From contig JAUJOA010000007.1 in the NCBI GenBank assembly GCA_030447875.1, positions 37,233 to 101,232 on the forward strand: DNA of 64,000 nucleotides, given 5' to 3'. Every line of letters starts with the position of its first letter. The first letter of the stretch is position 1. This document shows positions 44,069 to 52,742 of this stretch, one piece after another. Source of the DNA: Thermoleophilaceae bacterium. Its GTDB lineage: Bacteria; Actinomycetota; Thermoleophilia; Solirubrobacterales; Thermoleophilaceae. Made by a program: the position numbers and the translations under genes. The notes beneath the pieces are model-generated. The model was not told where the DNA came from. It saw nothing but the letters and a program-made list of their open reading frames with translations, and did not search any database.

Positions 44069-44641
44069 TTAGAGCCCGAGCCCGCGCACCCCTGGCTCGG
44101 CCCAACCCAGGTGATGTGCGAGCTCATGGCGGAGGGTCCGCTCCACTTGGGCTCCGAGCAAGTCCGGATCGTGGCCGAAGTCGCGCTCGAGCGTGTCCTG
44201 GTAGAGCACGATCCGGTCCTCGTGCTGCTCGCGCGCGACGGTGTCGCCGAAGTAGTGTCCGTACGCGCCGGCCTCGCCCCCGCGACGGGAAACCACTACG
44301 GGCGTGTCTTCCAGGAGCCGCTGGAAGTCCTCCGGCAGCCGGTCGATCGCATCAGCCACGAGCAGCTCGAACTCGGTGCCGTGCTCGGCCAGGAGCGGCT
44401 GCCTGGCCAGCCGCTCGCTTCGGTTGACCACGCGCTCGAACTCGCGCTCGCCGGCCGGATCGCTGCCGCTCAGCACGACGGTCGCCCAGGCCGTGAGGAG
44501 CACGAGCGCCACTGCCCCGACGACGATGGCCAGTAGGTCCTCGGCGCCCGACAGGGAGGGCGGATTGAGCAGGAAGATGGTCACCGCGGTCACGGACGCG
44601 GCGATCGCCGCGGCCCTCAGCGTTTGGCTCAGTCCACACAT
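44069..44641 (-). CDS. zincin-like metallopeptidase (minimal MP family) with N-terminal membrane helices
   Basis: A 190-residue protein starting at ATG 44641 (MCGLSQTLRAAAIAAS). Two N-terminal membrane helices (about 8-24 and 33-54) anchor a domain of about 110 residues. The motif HELAHHLGW near the C-terminus is the zinc-binding HExxH of the single-domain zincin family PF06262. Earlier family segments are DRLPEDFQRLL and GHYFGDT. The substrate is unknown. Divergent from a small membrane-protein gene with about 43 nt between starts. Confidence 0.85.
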   Translation of the reverse strand: MCGLSQTLRAAAIAASVTAVTIFLLNPPSLSGAEDLLAIVVGAVALVLLTAWATVVLSGSDPAGEREFERVVNRSERLARQPLLAEHGTEFELLVADAIDRLPEDFQRLLEDTPVVVSRRGGEAGAYGHYFGDTVAREQHEDRIVLYQDTLERDFGHDPDLLGAQVERTLRHELAHHLGWAEPGVRGLGL

Positions 44642-44684
44642 CGTCCGCTTTGAGCCTACGCGGCTCACGTATATTTGCTCGACC

Positions 44685-44921
44685 GTGAGCATCCCTCTCA
44701 TAATCCTTGGCCTGCTGGCGGTCAGCATCGTCTTCGGCGCCGCGTTCGTCCTCGGCAGCCCGATACTGGCGGTCCCCATCCTTCTCCTGCTGCCCGGCCC
44801 GATCTTCATGCTCGCGGCGATGAAGCGCCAGAAGCGGGCCCGTCAGATCTCGCGCTTCCGCGAGCAGGCCAAGGCGCAGAAGACAGACTTCGACGCGCGC
44901 GACGAGCGGACGCTCGTCTAG
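44685..44921 (+). CDS. small membrane protein (78 aa)
   Basis: GTG 44685 opens a protein with two hydrophobic segments (about 2-20 and 24-46: ILGLLAVSIVFGAAFVLG; ILAVPILLLLPGPIFMLAA), followed by a basic/acidic tail (MKRQKRARQISRFREQAKAQ). It may share a promoter region with the divergent metallopeptidase gene. I do not recognise it. Confidence 0.65.
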   Translation: MSIPLIILGLLAVSIVFGAAFVLGSPILAVPILLLLPGPIFMLAAMKRQKRARQISRFREQAKAQKTDFDARDERTLV

Positions 44922-44959
44922 GCGCTGAGCCGGCTCCGACCGGCGGGGCGCTCCCGCTC

Positions 44960-45697
44960 GTGACAGGCGCCAGGCGCGTGTGGGTCGGCTGCTCGGGCTG
45001 GAACTACCGCGACTGGCGTGAGCGCGTCTATCCGCAAGGGGTGCCGCCCGCGCGCTGGCTCGAGCACTACGCGGCCCTGTTCGACACCGTCGAAGTGAAC
45101 AGCACCTTCTACCGGCTCGCCTCGCGACCGGCCGTCGCGCGCTGGGTCGAGCAGACGCCGCCGGAGTTCGTCTTCGCCGCCAAGGCGAGCCGGTTCCTTA
45201 CGCACATGAAGAAGCTCACGGACATGGATCGCGGCTTGGAGCGCTTCTATGAGCGGATCGAGCCGCTCGTCGACGCCGGCAAGCTCGGCCCGATCGTCTG
45301 GCAGCTCCCGGAGTGGTTCAAGCGCGATGACGACAGGCTGGCAAGCGCGCTCGAGCGGTTGCCGCCGGGGCGCCACTGCTTCGAGTTCCGCCATCCCAGC
45401 TGGTTCGACCCGGACGTCTACGAACTGCTGCGCGAGCGCCAGGTCGCCCTGGTGATCGGCGACCATCCGAAGCGCCCATTCGTCGCTCACGCGCTGACGG
45501 CCGACTGGACCTTCGTGCGGTTTCACTTCGGCAGACGCGGGCGCCGCGGCAACTACTCGGACCGGGAGATCCGCGCGTGGACCGAGCGTGTGGCGGCCTG
45601 GCGACAGAAGGTCGAGGTCTACGCCTACTTCAACAACGACTGGGAGGGCTTCGCGGTGAAGAACGCCCTGGCTCTGCGGCGAGGGCTGGAAGCATGA
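44960..45697 (+). CDS. DUF72 domain-containing protein
   Basis: A 245-residue TIM-barrel-like protein from GTG 44960. WVGCSGWNYRDWRERVYPQG near the N-terminus and FDTVEVNSTFYR (about 38-49) are the DUF72 signatures. FNNDWEGFAVKNAL at the C-terminus is also typical. The family is widespread but its reaction is unknown; nucleotide or DNA-related roles have been proposed. It is followed by an O-methyltransferase gene. Confidence 0.95.
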   Translation: MTGARRVWVGCSGWNYRDWRERVYPQGVPPARWLEHYAALFDTVEVNSTFYRLASRPAVARWVEQTPPEFVFAAKASRFLTHMKKLTDMDRGLERFYERIEPLVDAGKLGPIVWQLPEWFKRDDDRLASALERLPPGRHCFEFRHPSWFDPDVYELLRERQVALVIGDHPKRPFVAHALTADWTFVRFHFGRRGRRGNYSDREIRAWTERVAAWRQKVEVYAYFNNDWEGFAVKNALALRRGLEA

Positions 45698-45734
45698 TTG
45701 GCTGCGCCGCTCACCCTTCCGACGAGAGAGGCAT

Positions 45735-46385
45735 ATGCGCGACAAGTTCCTGCGGATGACACCGGAGCTGTACACCTACATGGTCGATCACGGCGCGCGG
45801 CAGGACGCGGTCCTCACGCGCGTGGAGCAGGAGACCGAGGCGCTCGGGTCGATCGCGGTGATGCAGATCGCCCCCGACCAGGGTGCGCTCCTCACGTTGC
45901 TCGTCCAAATGATCGGAGCACGCCGCGCGCTCGAGATCGGCACCTTCACGGGTTACAGCGCGATTTGCATCGCCCGTGGCCTTCCGCCCGACGGGCAGCT
46001 CATCTGCTGTGAGATCGACGAGAACTGGGCCGCGGCGGCCGAGCGCAACCTGCGCGACGCCGCGCTCGACGAGCTGGTCGAGGTGCGTCTCGCCCCGGCG
46101 CTCGACACGCTGCGCGAGCTATCCCCGGAGGAGCCGTTCGACTTCGCCTTCGTCGACGCCGACAAGACCTCGTACGCGGACTACTACGACGAGGTGCTGC
46201 GCCTGTTGCGTCCCGGCGGGGTGATGGTCCTCGACAACGTGCTCCTCGGCGGACGGGTCCTGAGCGGCGACGATGACGCCGCGAAGGTGATGAGCCGGCT
46301 CAACTCGGAGATCTCGCAGGACGAGCGGGTGGACTGCGCGATGGTGGGCGTGGCCGACGGAATCACGCTCGTGCGAAAGCGGTGA
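45735..46385 (+). CDS. O-methyltransferase (caffeoyl-CoA/catechol type)
   Basis: A 216-residue class I SAM methyltransferase. Motif I ALEIGTFTGYSAICIARGLP (about 62-81), then CEIDENW, DFAFVDADKTSYADYYDEVL with the metal-binding Asp pair, and GGVMVLDNVLLGGRV. It methylates catechol-like hydroxyls using Mg2+. GAGAGG precedes the ATG. The natural substrate is unknown. Confidence 0.94.
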   Translation: MRDKFLRMTPELYTYMVDHGARQDAVLTRVEQETEALGSIAVMQIAPDQGALLTLLVQMIGARRALEIGTFTGYSAICIARGLPPDGQLICCEIDENWAAAAERNLRDAALDELVEVRLAPALDTLRELSPEEPFDFAFVDADKTSYADYYDEVLRLLRPGGVMVLDNVLLGGRVLSGDDDAAKVMSRLNSEISQDERVDCAMVGVADGITLVRKR

Positions 46386-46415
46386 GCCGGGTCGCGTCCC
46401 CCTAGCGATCCATAG

Positions 46416-46961
46416 TCAAGCGTCGCCCGGCAGGTCGGGATGCGGGTCGGCGTCAGGCGGAAGGGGAGTGTCACTCCGGTCCTCCTCGCCTCTGCCGGCG
46501 CGGTCCTCCAACATCTGATGCTCGTCGTGCTCGGGCCCAGCCGCGCTCACATCGCTCCGAGGCACGGAAGCGTCGGTGGCCACGAAGCCCTTTCCGTCCT
46601 GCCGGATGGCGCCTTGGTCCAGGAGCCTGTCCCTGACTCGGTAGAGGTAGTTAGGGCTGACCCCACCCCCCATCTCCCTGGCGATCTCGGCCACCGTCGC
46701 GCCCGGCGTGCTCCCCACGATCCGAAGGAAGTCCTCCGCGCGGGTCGGCTGTCCCTTTCGGGGGCGGCCGCGACCCCGGCCGGCTCCACCCCGGCGGCGA
46801 CCGTCAGCCGACGAGCGACGCTCGCCGGTTCGATCGCTCCCGGCGGCGGCATCGAGACGCGCCTTGACCTCCTCCAAGCGCTCCAGCTCGCTCACCAGCG
46901 GGCGAAGCTCTTTGATCCGCGCGTCGATGCCGCTCCTGATCTGGTCGAGTGAATCAGCCAT
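46416..46961 (-). CDS. coiled-coil / AT-hook / winged-helix protein, paralogue of 4554-4916
   Basis: A 181-residue protein with the same layout as the one at 4554. MADSLDQIRSGIDARIKELR leads a coiled coil (5-40). A basic region with GRGRGRPRKG (about 62-71) is a good AT-hook. A winged helix (about 73-130) has GSTPGATVAEIAREMGGGVS and DGKGFVAT. A 50-residue acidic tail (DEHQMLEDRAGRGEEDRSDT) is absent from the shorter paralogue. It is probably a minor-groove DNA-binding regulator or nucleoid protein. Confidence 0.8.
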   Translation of the reverse strand: MADSLDQIRSGIDARIKELRPLVSELERLEEVKARLDAAAGSDRTGERRSSADGRRRGGAGRGRGRPRKGQPTRAEDFLRIVGSTPGATVAEIAREMGGGVSPNYLYRVRDRLLDQGAIRQDGKGFVATDASVPRSDVSAAGPEHDEHQMLEDRAGRGEEDRSDTPLPPDADPHPDLPGDA

Positions 46962-46994
46962 GGAGTACCGTCCGCTCCCGCGGACTGCGGTTGT

Positions 46995-47522
46995 CTAGCT
47001 GGGGGGGTCGGTCGCCACGGGCGCGATCGGCGCACCCTCCGCGGCTACCGTTTGGTCCAGCGGCGTTGGAGCGTCGCTCTTCTGATCCCGACGCCTCTTG
47101 GCGATGAGCGCGGCCGCTCCTGCCCCGAGGCCTGCCATCGCCATAGCGGGCTTCGCTCGCGAGCTCTTCGACTGTCCGCTCACTCCGGAGGTCACTGCCT
47201 TACCGACGGCAGCGACCGTGCCTTGCGCCTTCGAGGCCTTCGACTGCTGAGCGGTCCGGCGCCCGCGAGCCCACTGGGCATAGCGCGGCTGGGACCGCGT
47301 TAGACCTAGGCTGCTACCCACCCGATCGCGACGAGAGGCCGCCTGGCTGGACCGGCCTCGGGTGGGTCGACGGCCCGAGCCACGCACCGATGTCGACGCG
47401 GCTTTCGTCCCTCTCATGGACTGCATTCGCTGAGCAAAGGACGCGGGGTCCTGCTTTCTCTGACCTCCGGGTGTGAACTGCCACCTTCGGCCTGCACTGA
47501 TCTGTCGACGTCCTGCTGCCAT
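46995..47522 (-). CDS. basic, low-complexity protein (175 aa)
   Basis: It is rich in Arg, Ser, Ala and Gln, with a possible short hydrophobic patch (AMAMAGLGAGAAALIAKRRR). The net charge is strongly positive. No family recognised. It could bind nucleic acid or be disordered; coding status is moderately supported by frame length and by its position 33 nt upstream of the AT-hook gene. Confidence 0.5.
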   Translation of the reverse strand: MAAGRRQISAGRRWQFTPGGQRKQDPASFAQRMQSMRGTKAASTSVRGSGRRPTRGRSSQAASRRDRVGSSLGLTRSQPRYAQWARGRRTAQQSKASKAQGTVAAVGKAVTSGVSGQSKSSRAKPAMAMAGLGAGAAALIAKRRRDQKSDAPTPLDQTVAAEGAPIAPVATDPPS

Positions 47523-47645
47523 GGTTCCTCCTAGAGGTAGTTCTCCAGTTCCGCCTACCCGCCGAGGTACCGGCGAAACACCTCAGCCGGCGCACCGAGG
47601 CAGGCCGTCTGGCCCGGCGGCCAAAGCGGACAGCCAGCGACTCGC

Positions 47646-48275
47646 CTAGCGCGTCTCCGGGACGACGGGCGCGATGCTCTTCTCGAGTGAGCGTGGGGTG
47701 AACTCGTCGGCGGACTGGACGGAGCTCGCGCTCGAGGTCTTGCCGACCCGGCCCTCGGGACACCTTCGCGTGTAGACCACGCGGGCGGGCTCCATCGGCT
47801 CCGTTGGCGAATGCATGTAGGAGAGGTGCAGGTGGTGTCCTCGACCGTGATTGACGTCGCCGTCGTATCCGACCCATCGCCAAGGCGCCCGCGGGCTGTT
47901 CTGGACCGGCTCCGTCTTGTAGGCGAGCCGGTCGATGTCGTCCCAGGTCCCGCCGCGCGACCAGCGCGGCACGATGTCGAGCGCCAGCCCGATCGGATGC
48001 TCGCCGTTCCAAGAGTGGATGGAGGAGGTCGAATACCCGTCGGTGATGAAGATGTCGTAGCGACGCTTCATCCAGCGGATGTCGGGGATCAGCCTGCGGT
48101 CGATCATCTCGCCAGGGAAGCCAGGTATCTCCACGAACCGCCCACCGCCGACGGTCTGGCACAGGTGACGCTTGATCTGCGTGCTCTGCATGTCGGCGAT
48201 CGCGGAGGGGGCGCTCAGCCCAACGAGAGCGGTCGCGAGCGCGAGTGAGACGAGGATCTTTAAGTGAAGGCGCAT
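47646..48275 (-). CDS. secreted M15-like (VanY/DD-carboxypeptidase-fold) peptidase
   Basis: A 209-residue protein starting at ATG 48275 with a signal peptide (MRLHLKILVSLALATALVGL; cut near AIA-DM). The metal-site pattern is SxH-x6-G-x2-LDIVP (SIHSWNGEHPIGLALDIVP) followed by GRGHHLHLSYMH, as in M15 peptidases that trim peptidoglycan cross-links. The tail after 175 is non-conserved. It would act outside the cell on the wall. Confidence 0.8.
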   Translation of the reverse strand: MRLHLKILVSLALATALVGLSAPSAIADMQSTQIKRHLCQTVGGGRFVEIPGFPGEMIDRRLIPDIRWMKRRYDIFITDGYSTSSIHSWNGEHPIGLALDIVPRWSRGGTWDDIDRLAYKTEPVQNSPRAPWRWVGYDGDVNHGRGHHLHLSYMHSPTEPMEPARVVYTRRCPEGRVGKTSSASSVQSADEFTPRSLEKSIAPVVPETR

Positions 48276-48341
48276 GGCGAAGACTTGACCCGGCCGTTTG
48301 ATGCAAGCAGGTTTGCAAGCTCCATGAGCCACCCAACGACC

Positions 48342-48602
48342 TCAAGCTGAAGTCTCCGAACGAGCTCGGCGCGCCGCTTCGTCGAGCCTGGAGAAGCGCC
48401 CGTCGTCGGAAGTGAGCAGCGTGTGCAGGCTCGCCTCCAGGGCGTCGACGTCCAGGGTCCCGGCTTGAATCATCGCCTCGATGTCCGCCCAGTCGCGGGT
48501 GCGATCGAACATCGCCTTGAACGTGGCGAGCTCGATTGGGCCGAGCACGGGGATCCGCGTGTCGGCGAACGGCACGATCCGGTGGTTGCGCGCTGCGTCG
48601 GC
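48342..48602 (-). pseudogene. C-terminal remnant of a second nucleotidyltransferase-fold gene
   Basis: Residues DTRIPVLGPIELATFKAMFD and RTRDWADIEAMIQAGTLDVD align with the C-terminal third of the protein at 42928 (KIPILSAEDIVVFKAVFDRS). The N-terminal nucleotidyltransferase core is missing; upstream of 48602 the frame is unrelated. Confidence 0.65.
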
Positions 48603-48700
48603 GTGCACGGGCTGGTTCCGGCTCCGGTTCGGTTCGCCTCGCCAAGGGAGTGGCTCGATGACGTGGGGTGGCGGCCGCCTCCCATGGGTAGTACTTCTCC

Positions 48701-49549
48701 ATGCCGGCGGACAAGACCGCGTTCGTGCTCGGAGGCGGCGGCCATCTCGGCGCACACGAGGTCGGCATGCTGCAGGCGCTCCTCGAGCGGGGAGTCTTGC
48801 CCAACCTCGTCGTCGGCACGTCCATAGGCGCGATCAACGGCGCGGCGATAGCGGCCGAGCCCACGCGCGCGACGGTCGCACGCCTGGCCGAGCTCTGGTC
48901 CCGGATCGAGCGCAGCGACGCCTTCGACGGCTCGATCCTCGGGCGGCTCGGCACACTCGCGCGAAGTCGCACGCACCTGCACGAGAACGAGGCGCTACGC
49001 AGGCTGCTGGCTGAGTCATTGCCGGTCGAGCTGATCGAGGAGCTCGCCGTGAGATTCGAATGCGTGGCCGCGTGCATCGAGACGGCGTCCGAGCGCTGGT
49101 TCGCGTCGGGGCCGCTCGTCGACGCCGTGATGGCGTCCTCGGCCGTGCCGGGGATCCTGCCGCCTATCGAGATCGCCGGAGAGCACTTCCTGGACGGCGG
49201 AATCGTGAACAGCATCCCCGTCGGGCGAGCGGTGGCACTGGGCGCGCGGACGATCTACGTGCTCCACGTCGGGCGCGTCGATCGGCCGCTCGAGCCGCCA
49301 CGCTGGCCGTGGGAGGTGGCGCTCGTGGCGTTCGAGATAGCGCGTCGTCACCGCTTCATCGGCGACCTCGCCACGCTGCCGGACGACATCGACGTGCACG
49401 TCATGCCGACGGGGCAGTTGAACCCGCCCCGGTATTCGGACATCTCGCAGTTCCGCTACCGGGACACCTCGAAGATTCGCGATCACATCTCGCGCGCCTA
49501 TGACGCCTCGGCGCGCTACCTGACGGAGCGATCGCTTGGAAGCCCATGA
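48701..49549 (+). CDS. patatin-like phospholipase
   Basis: A 282-residue lipid acyl hydrolase. The oxyanion-hole loop is GGGGHLGAHE (11-20), the nucleophile is S41 in GTSIGAING, and the Asp of the dyad is in FLDGGIVNSIP (near 167). It cleaves acyl chains from phospholipids or related esters, without a signal peptide. Its stop overlaps the ATG of a PlsC-type acyltransferase by 4 nt, so deacylation and reacylation enzymes are co-expressed: a lipid-remodelling pair. Confidence 0.94.
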   Translation: MPADKTAFVLGGGGHLGAHEVGMLQALLERGVLPNLVVGTSIGAINGAAIAAEPTRATVARLAELWSRIERSDAFDGSILGRLGTLARSRTHLHENEALRRLLAESLPVELIEELAVRFECVAACIETASERWFASGPLVDAVMASSAVPGILPPIEIAGEHFLDGGIVNSIPVGRAVALGARTIYVLHVGRVDRPLEPPRWPWEVALVAFEIARRHRFIGDLATLPDDIDVHVMPTGQLNPPRYSDISQFRYRDTSKIRDHISRAYDASARYLTERSLGSP

Positions 49550-50553
49550 TGCCCGTGCCGCACAAGCTGCTGCGACGGCTGGTCCTGGCGCCCGTGGTGA
49601 TCCTTGTCGACGCGTCGCTGATCGTCCTGTCGCCGGCGCTGTTGCTCGTGGCGACCCTTGCCTCGCCGCTCTTCGGTGGCTGGCGTCCGCTGCGGATGGT
49701 GCTGATCGTCCTCGCGTTCGCGGCTTACCACCTGGCGGCGACGCTCGCGTGCCTCGGGCTCTGGATCGCCGGCGGCTTCGGGCTGAGGACGGGCTCCGAG
49801 TCGATGCAACGCGCCCACTACGCGGTGATGCGCTGGTTCGTCGCCGGCGTCTACCGCGCCATCGTGCGGCTCGCGCGCGTGGAGGTGCGGGTACACGAGT
49901 CCGGCGCCGCTGAGGAGGCGCTGTCCAAGACGGGCCGCCCGGTGGTGGTGCTCAGCCGCCACGCCGGCGAGGGCGACACGCTGCTCGTGATCTACGAGCT
50001 TCTGTGTCGGCGGGACCGCGGACCGCGCGTGGTTATGCACGAAGCGCTTCGCCTCGATCCGCTGATCGACGTGCTCGGTGACCGGCTGCCGAACCGCTTC
50101 GTGGACCCCCGCGGGGGCGACACCGAGGTCGAGATCGCCGCGATGGCCCGAGAGCTCGGCGAGACCGCGGCTCTGGTGATCTTCCCGGAGGGTGCCAACT
50201 TCTCAGCTGAGCGTCGGCGTCGGGCGATCGAGCGGCTCGATCGCGCCGGACACCCGGAGAAAGCCGACCGGGCGCGCGAGATGCGCCATGTGAGCGCGCC
50301 ACGTCCCGGCGGCGCGCTCGCGGCGATCGAGGCGCGGCCGGGGGTCGACGTGGTGGTCATGGGCCATGTCGGCTTTCCCACGGGGCTGCGCGAGGTCTGG
50401 CGCCTGCTCCCCGAGCCGCAGACGATCGAGGTCCGGCTCTGGCACGAGGCCGCGAGCGCGATACCGGCCGACCGCGACGAGCGGATCGATTGGCTCTTCG
50501 GCTGGTGGCGCACACTCGACGCGTGGGTGGAAGAGCGGCGGCAAACGAGCTGA
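49546..50553 (+). CDS. 1-acyl-glycerol-3-phosphate acyltransferase-like (PlsC) protein
   Basis: A 335-residue membrane protein with three N-terminal helices (about 8-85). The acyltransferase motif HAGEGD (H-x4-D) is near 146 and FPEGANFS near 211. It transfers acyl groups to glycerolipid acceptors at the inner leaflet. It is translationally coupled to the patatin gene upstream. Confidence 0.9.
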   Translation: MMPVPHKLLRRLVLAPVVILVDASLIVLSPALLLVATLASPLFGGWRPLRMVLIVLAFAAYHLAATLACLGLWIAGGFGLRTGSESMQRAHYAVMRWFVAGVYRAIVRLARVEVRVHESGAAEEALSKTGRPVVVLSRHAGEGDTLLVIYELLCRRDRGPRVVMHEALRLDPLIDVLGDRLPNRFVDPRGGDTEVEIAAMARELGETAALVIFPEGANFSAERRRRAIERLDRAGHPEKADRAREMRHVSAPRPGGALAAIEARPGVDVVVMGHVGFPTGLREVWRLLPEPQTIEVRLWHEAASAIPADRDERIDWLFGWWRTLDAWVEERRQTS

Positions 50554-50606
50554 GGCAGCGCCCGTTATGTCCGGGAGGCGATTGTGCAAGCAAGCGAAGC
50601 CGGCTC

Positions 50607-50640
50607 TTGACTTCAAGTGATCTTGAGGGTGCATCATTGT
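50607..50640 (+). promoter_or_regulatory. SoxR-box-like promoter of the ABC-2 exporter operon
   Basis: TTGACT (50607-50612) serves as -35 and CATCAT (50632-50637) as -10 with the long 19-bp spacer favoured by MerR-family activators. Inside the spacer is CTTCAAGTGATCTTGAGG (50611-50628), which matches the E. coli SoxR consensus CCTCAAGTTAACTTGAGG at 15 of 18 positions. The ABC ATPase starts at 50701. Confidence 0.6.
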
Positions 50641-50700
50641 CACCGTGCTCCTCGACGTCACTGGGACATCCCCCACCCTCCTGCCGCCACGGTGGACGTG

Positions 50701-51462
50701 ATGGCGCTGCAGATCACCGACCTCGTCAAGCGCTACGAGACGGGTACCGAAGCCCTCCGGGGCGTCTCGCTCGAGATCGAAGCCGGGGAGTTCTTCGGGC
50801 TTCTGGGACCGAATGGAGCCGGCAAGTCGACGCTCATCCACTGCACCACGGGGCTCGCCCAGCCAACCTCGGGGGTCGTCCATGTCTTCGGCCATGACGC
50901 CATCGAGCATTACGCGGAGGCTCGCCTCGCGGTCGGCCTGGCGCCGCAAGAGCTCAACCTCGACTGGTTCCTGACGCTCGAGGAGACGCTCGACTACCAC
51001 GGCGGCTACTTCGGGATGCCAAAGCGGGACCGCAAGGAGCGCGTGGCGGAGCTCCTCGAGGCCTTCTCGCTGTCGGCCAAGAAGGACGACCGGACGAGGA
51101 CGCTCTCGGGCGGCATGAAGCGACGGCTGATTCTCGCGCGAGCCCTGATGCACCGCCCGCGGCTCCTGATTCTCGACGAACCCACCGCCGGAGTCGACGT
51201 GGAGCTGCGGCTCGAGCTGTGGCGCTACGTCGAGCGGATCAACGCCGAGGGCACGACGATCCTGCTCACCACGCACTACCTCGAAGAGGCGGAGCGGCTC
51301 TGCGACCGGATCGCCTTCATCAACGACGGTCAGATCGTCGCCCAGGGCACGAGCCCCGAGCTCGCCGCCGAGTACGGCGTCGCGAGCCTTGAGGACGCCT
51401 ACCTGGAGCTGGTCGGCCGCAACGAGCTCTCGCGCGCGCGGATCGGGGACGTGGCGCCGTGA
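50701..51462 (+). CDS. ABC-2 exporter ATP-binding protein (DrrA-like)
   Basis: A 253-residue nucleotide-binding protein (ATG 50701). Walker A GPNGAGKST, signature LSGGMKRR, Walker B LLILDEPTAGVD and H-loop LLTTHYLEEA are intact. The ending LEDAYLELVGR is typical of the DrrA subgroup of drug/polysaccharide exporters. Its stop overlaps the permease GTG by 4 nt. The promoter carries a SoxR-like box, so export may respond to redox-active compounds. Confidence 0.96.
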   Translation: MALQITDLVKRYETGTEALRGVSLEIEAGEFFGLLGPNGAGKSTLIHCTTGLAQPTSGVVHVFGHDAIEHYAEARLAVGLAPQELNLDWFLTLEETLDYHGGYFGMPKRDRKERVAELLEAFSLSAKKDDRTRTLSGGMKRRLILARALMHRPRLLILDEPTAGVDVELRLELWRYVERINAEGTTILLTTHYLEEAERLCDRIAFINDGQIVAQGTSPELAAEYGVASLEDAYLELVGRNELSRARIGDVAP

Positions 51463-52226
51463 GCGCGGCGCAGATCCGCTTCTTCTCCCTCGTGCGTCGC
51501 GAGGTCAACCGCTTCTTCAAGATCAAGCGCCAGACCCTCGGCGCGCCGCTCCTCGAGACGTTTCTCTACATCTCCGTCTTCGGCGCCGCGCTGGGATCGA
51601 GGATCGACGAGCTGCACGGGATCGACTACGTCGTCTTCATCATCCCCGGCCTGATCATGATGGCCTGGGCGATCAACGCTTTCGCCAACAACTCCTCGTC
51701 GATCCTCCAGCAGAAGTTCCAGCGCGCGATCGACGACCAGCTCTCCTCGCCGGCCTCGCCGATGGAGCTGCTCGTCGCGTTCTCCCTCGGCGGCTTCCTG
51801 CGGGGGATGATCGTCGCGATCCTCACCTTCAGCGCGGCGTCGGTGCTCGTCGACATCCCGGTCGAGCACGTGCTCGTGTTGCTGCCTGCGCTCTTCCTCG
51901 TCGGCTTCTTCTTCGCCCAACTCGGCGTGCTCGTAGGCGTGCGAGCCGAGCAGTTCGACGACGTCTCGTTCGCCCAGACCTTCGTCCTGCAGCCGCTCAT
52001 CTTTCTCGGCGGGGTCTTCTACTCGGCCGCGCTGCTGCCCGAGCCGTTCCAGACCTTGACCCACTTCAACCCCGTCTACTACATGATCGGGCTCGTTCGC
52101 TACGGCTTCCTCGGCTACTCCGAGGCGAACGTCGCGCTGTCGCTTTCCGTGCTGGCGGCCGCCACGCTCGCCCTTCTCGCGGTCAATCTTCAGCTCTTCG
52201 CCAAGGGCTATCGACTGCGCGCCTGA
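51459..52226 (+). CDS. ABC-2 type permease
   Basis: A 255-residue integral membrane protein (GTG 51459) with six membrane helices. The N-terminal REVNRFFKIKRQTLGAPLLE and the FNPVYYMIGLVRYGFLGYSE ending are ABC-2 family features. It pairs with the ATPase just upstream as one exporter; the substrate cannot be read. Confidence 0.95.
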   Translation: MSAAQIRFFSLVRREVNRFFKIKRQTLGAPLLETFLYISVFGAALGSRIDELHGIDYVVFIIPGLIMMAWAINAFANNSSSILQQKFQRAIDDQLSSPASPMELLVAFSLGGFLRGMIVAILTFSAASVLVDIPVEHVLVLLPALFLVGFFFAQLGVLVGVRAEQFDDVSFAQTFVLQPLIFLGGVFYSAALLPEPFQTLTHFNPVYYMIGLVRYGFLGYSEANVALSLSVLAAATLALLAVNLQLFAKGYRLRA

Positions 52227-52314
52227 GCGCTCTTTGAACCTTCGATATCAGCTCGAAGTCGCCGCCTCCTCGCAACGCACCTCGCGAGTCGCCGCGTCGT
52301 ATCGCCGATGCTCG

Positions 52315-52677
52315 TCAGCGCCTCGAGGTCAGGAGCGTCACCGCGACCGCACCGTCTACGACGGTGAGAACGGTCATGGCCGCCGCTCCGGTTCGTGCTC
52401 TGCGGAGGTCGGGGTTGACCCAGGCGTGTGCGCGGTAGTGACTGGCAATGACCAGGTTCAGCGTCGCCCTTGCCGCCATCCATGGCCAGCGGGGGCGCCC
52501 GGCGAGGAGTCCGGGCCCCAGAGCCAGGTCCACTAGCCCCACCGCCCGCGCTCGCGCTGGTTGATATCCCAGGCCGAGTGCCGTGTCGGTCCGCCTCGGC
52601 GACAGCACGAGCGCCGCGCCAATCATGATGGTCGCCGCGCCGACGGCGTCCGTAGCGCCCTCGGCGATGGTGGTCAT
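52315..52677 (-). CDS. small integral membrane protein (120 aa)
   Basis: From ATG 52677 (MTTIAEGATDAVGAATIMIG) it has about three to four hydrophobic segments (about 10-30, 43-60, 68-84, 98-114). No family recognised, and no conserved charged residues suggest catalysis. It converges with the ABC permease and follows the F420-type oxidoreductase gene, 65 nt away. Confidence 0.6.
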   Translation of the reverse strand: MTTIAEGATDAVGAATIMIGAALVLSPRRTDTALGLGYQPARARAVGLVDLALGPGLLAGRPRWPWMAARATLNLVIASHYRAHAWVNPDLRRARTGAAAMTVLTVVDGAVAVTLLTSRR

Positions 52678-52742
52678 TGCAGGCAGGCGGATGGCGGGGG
52701 CAGTCAGCGGTCGAGATCTCGTTGCGCCATCGTCCCTCTCTC

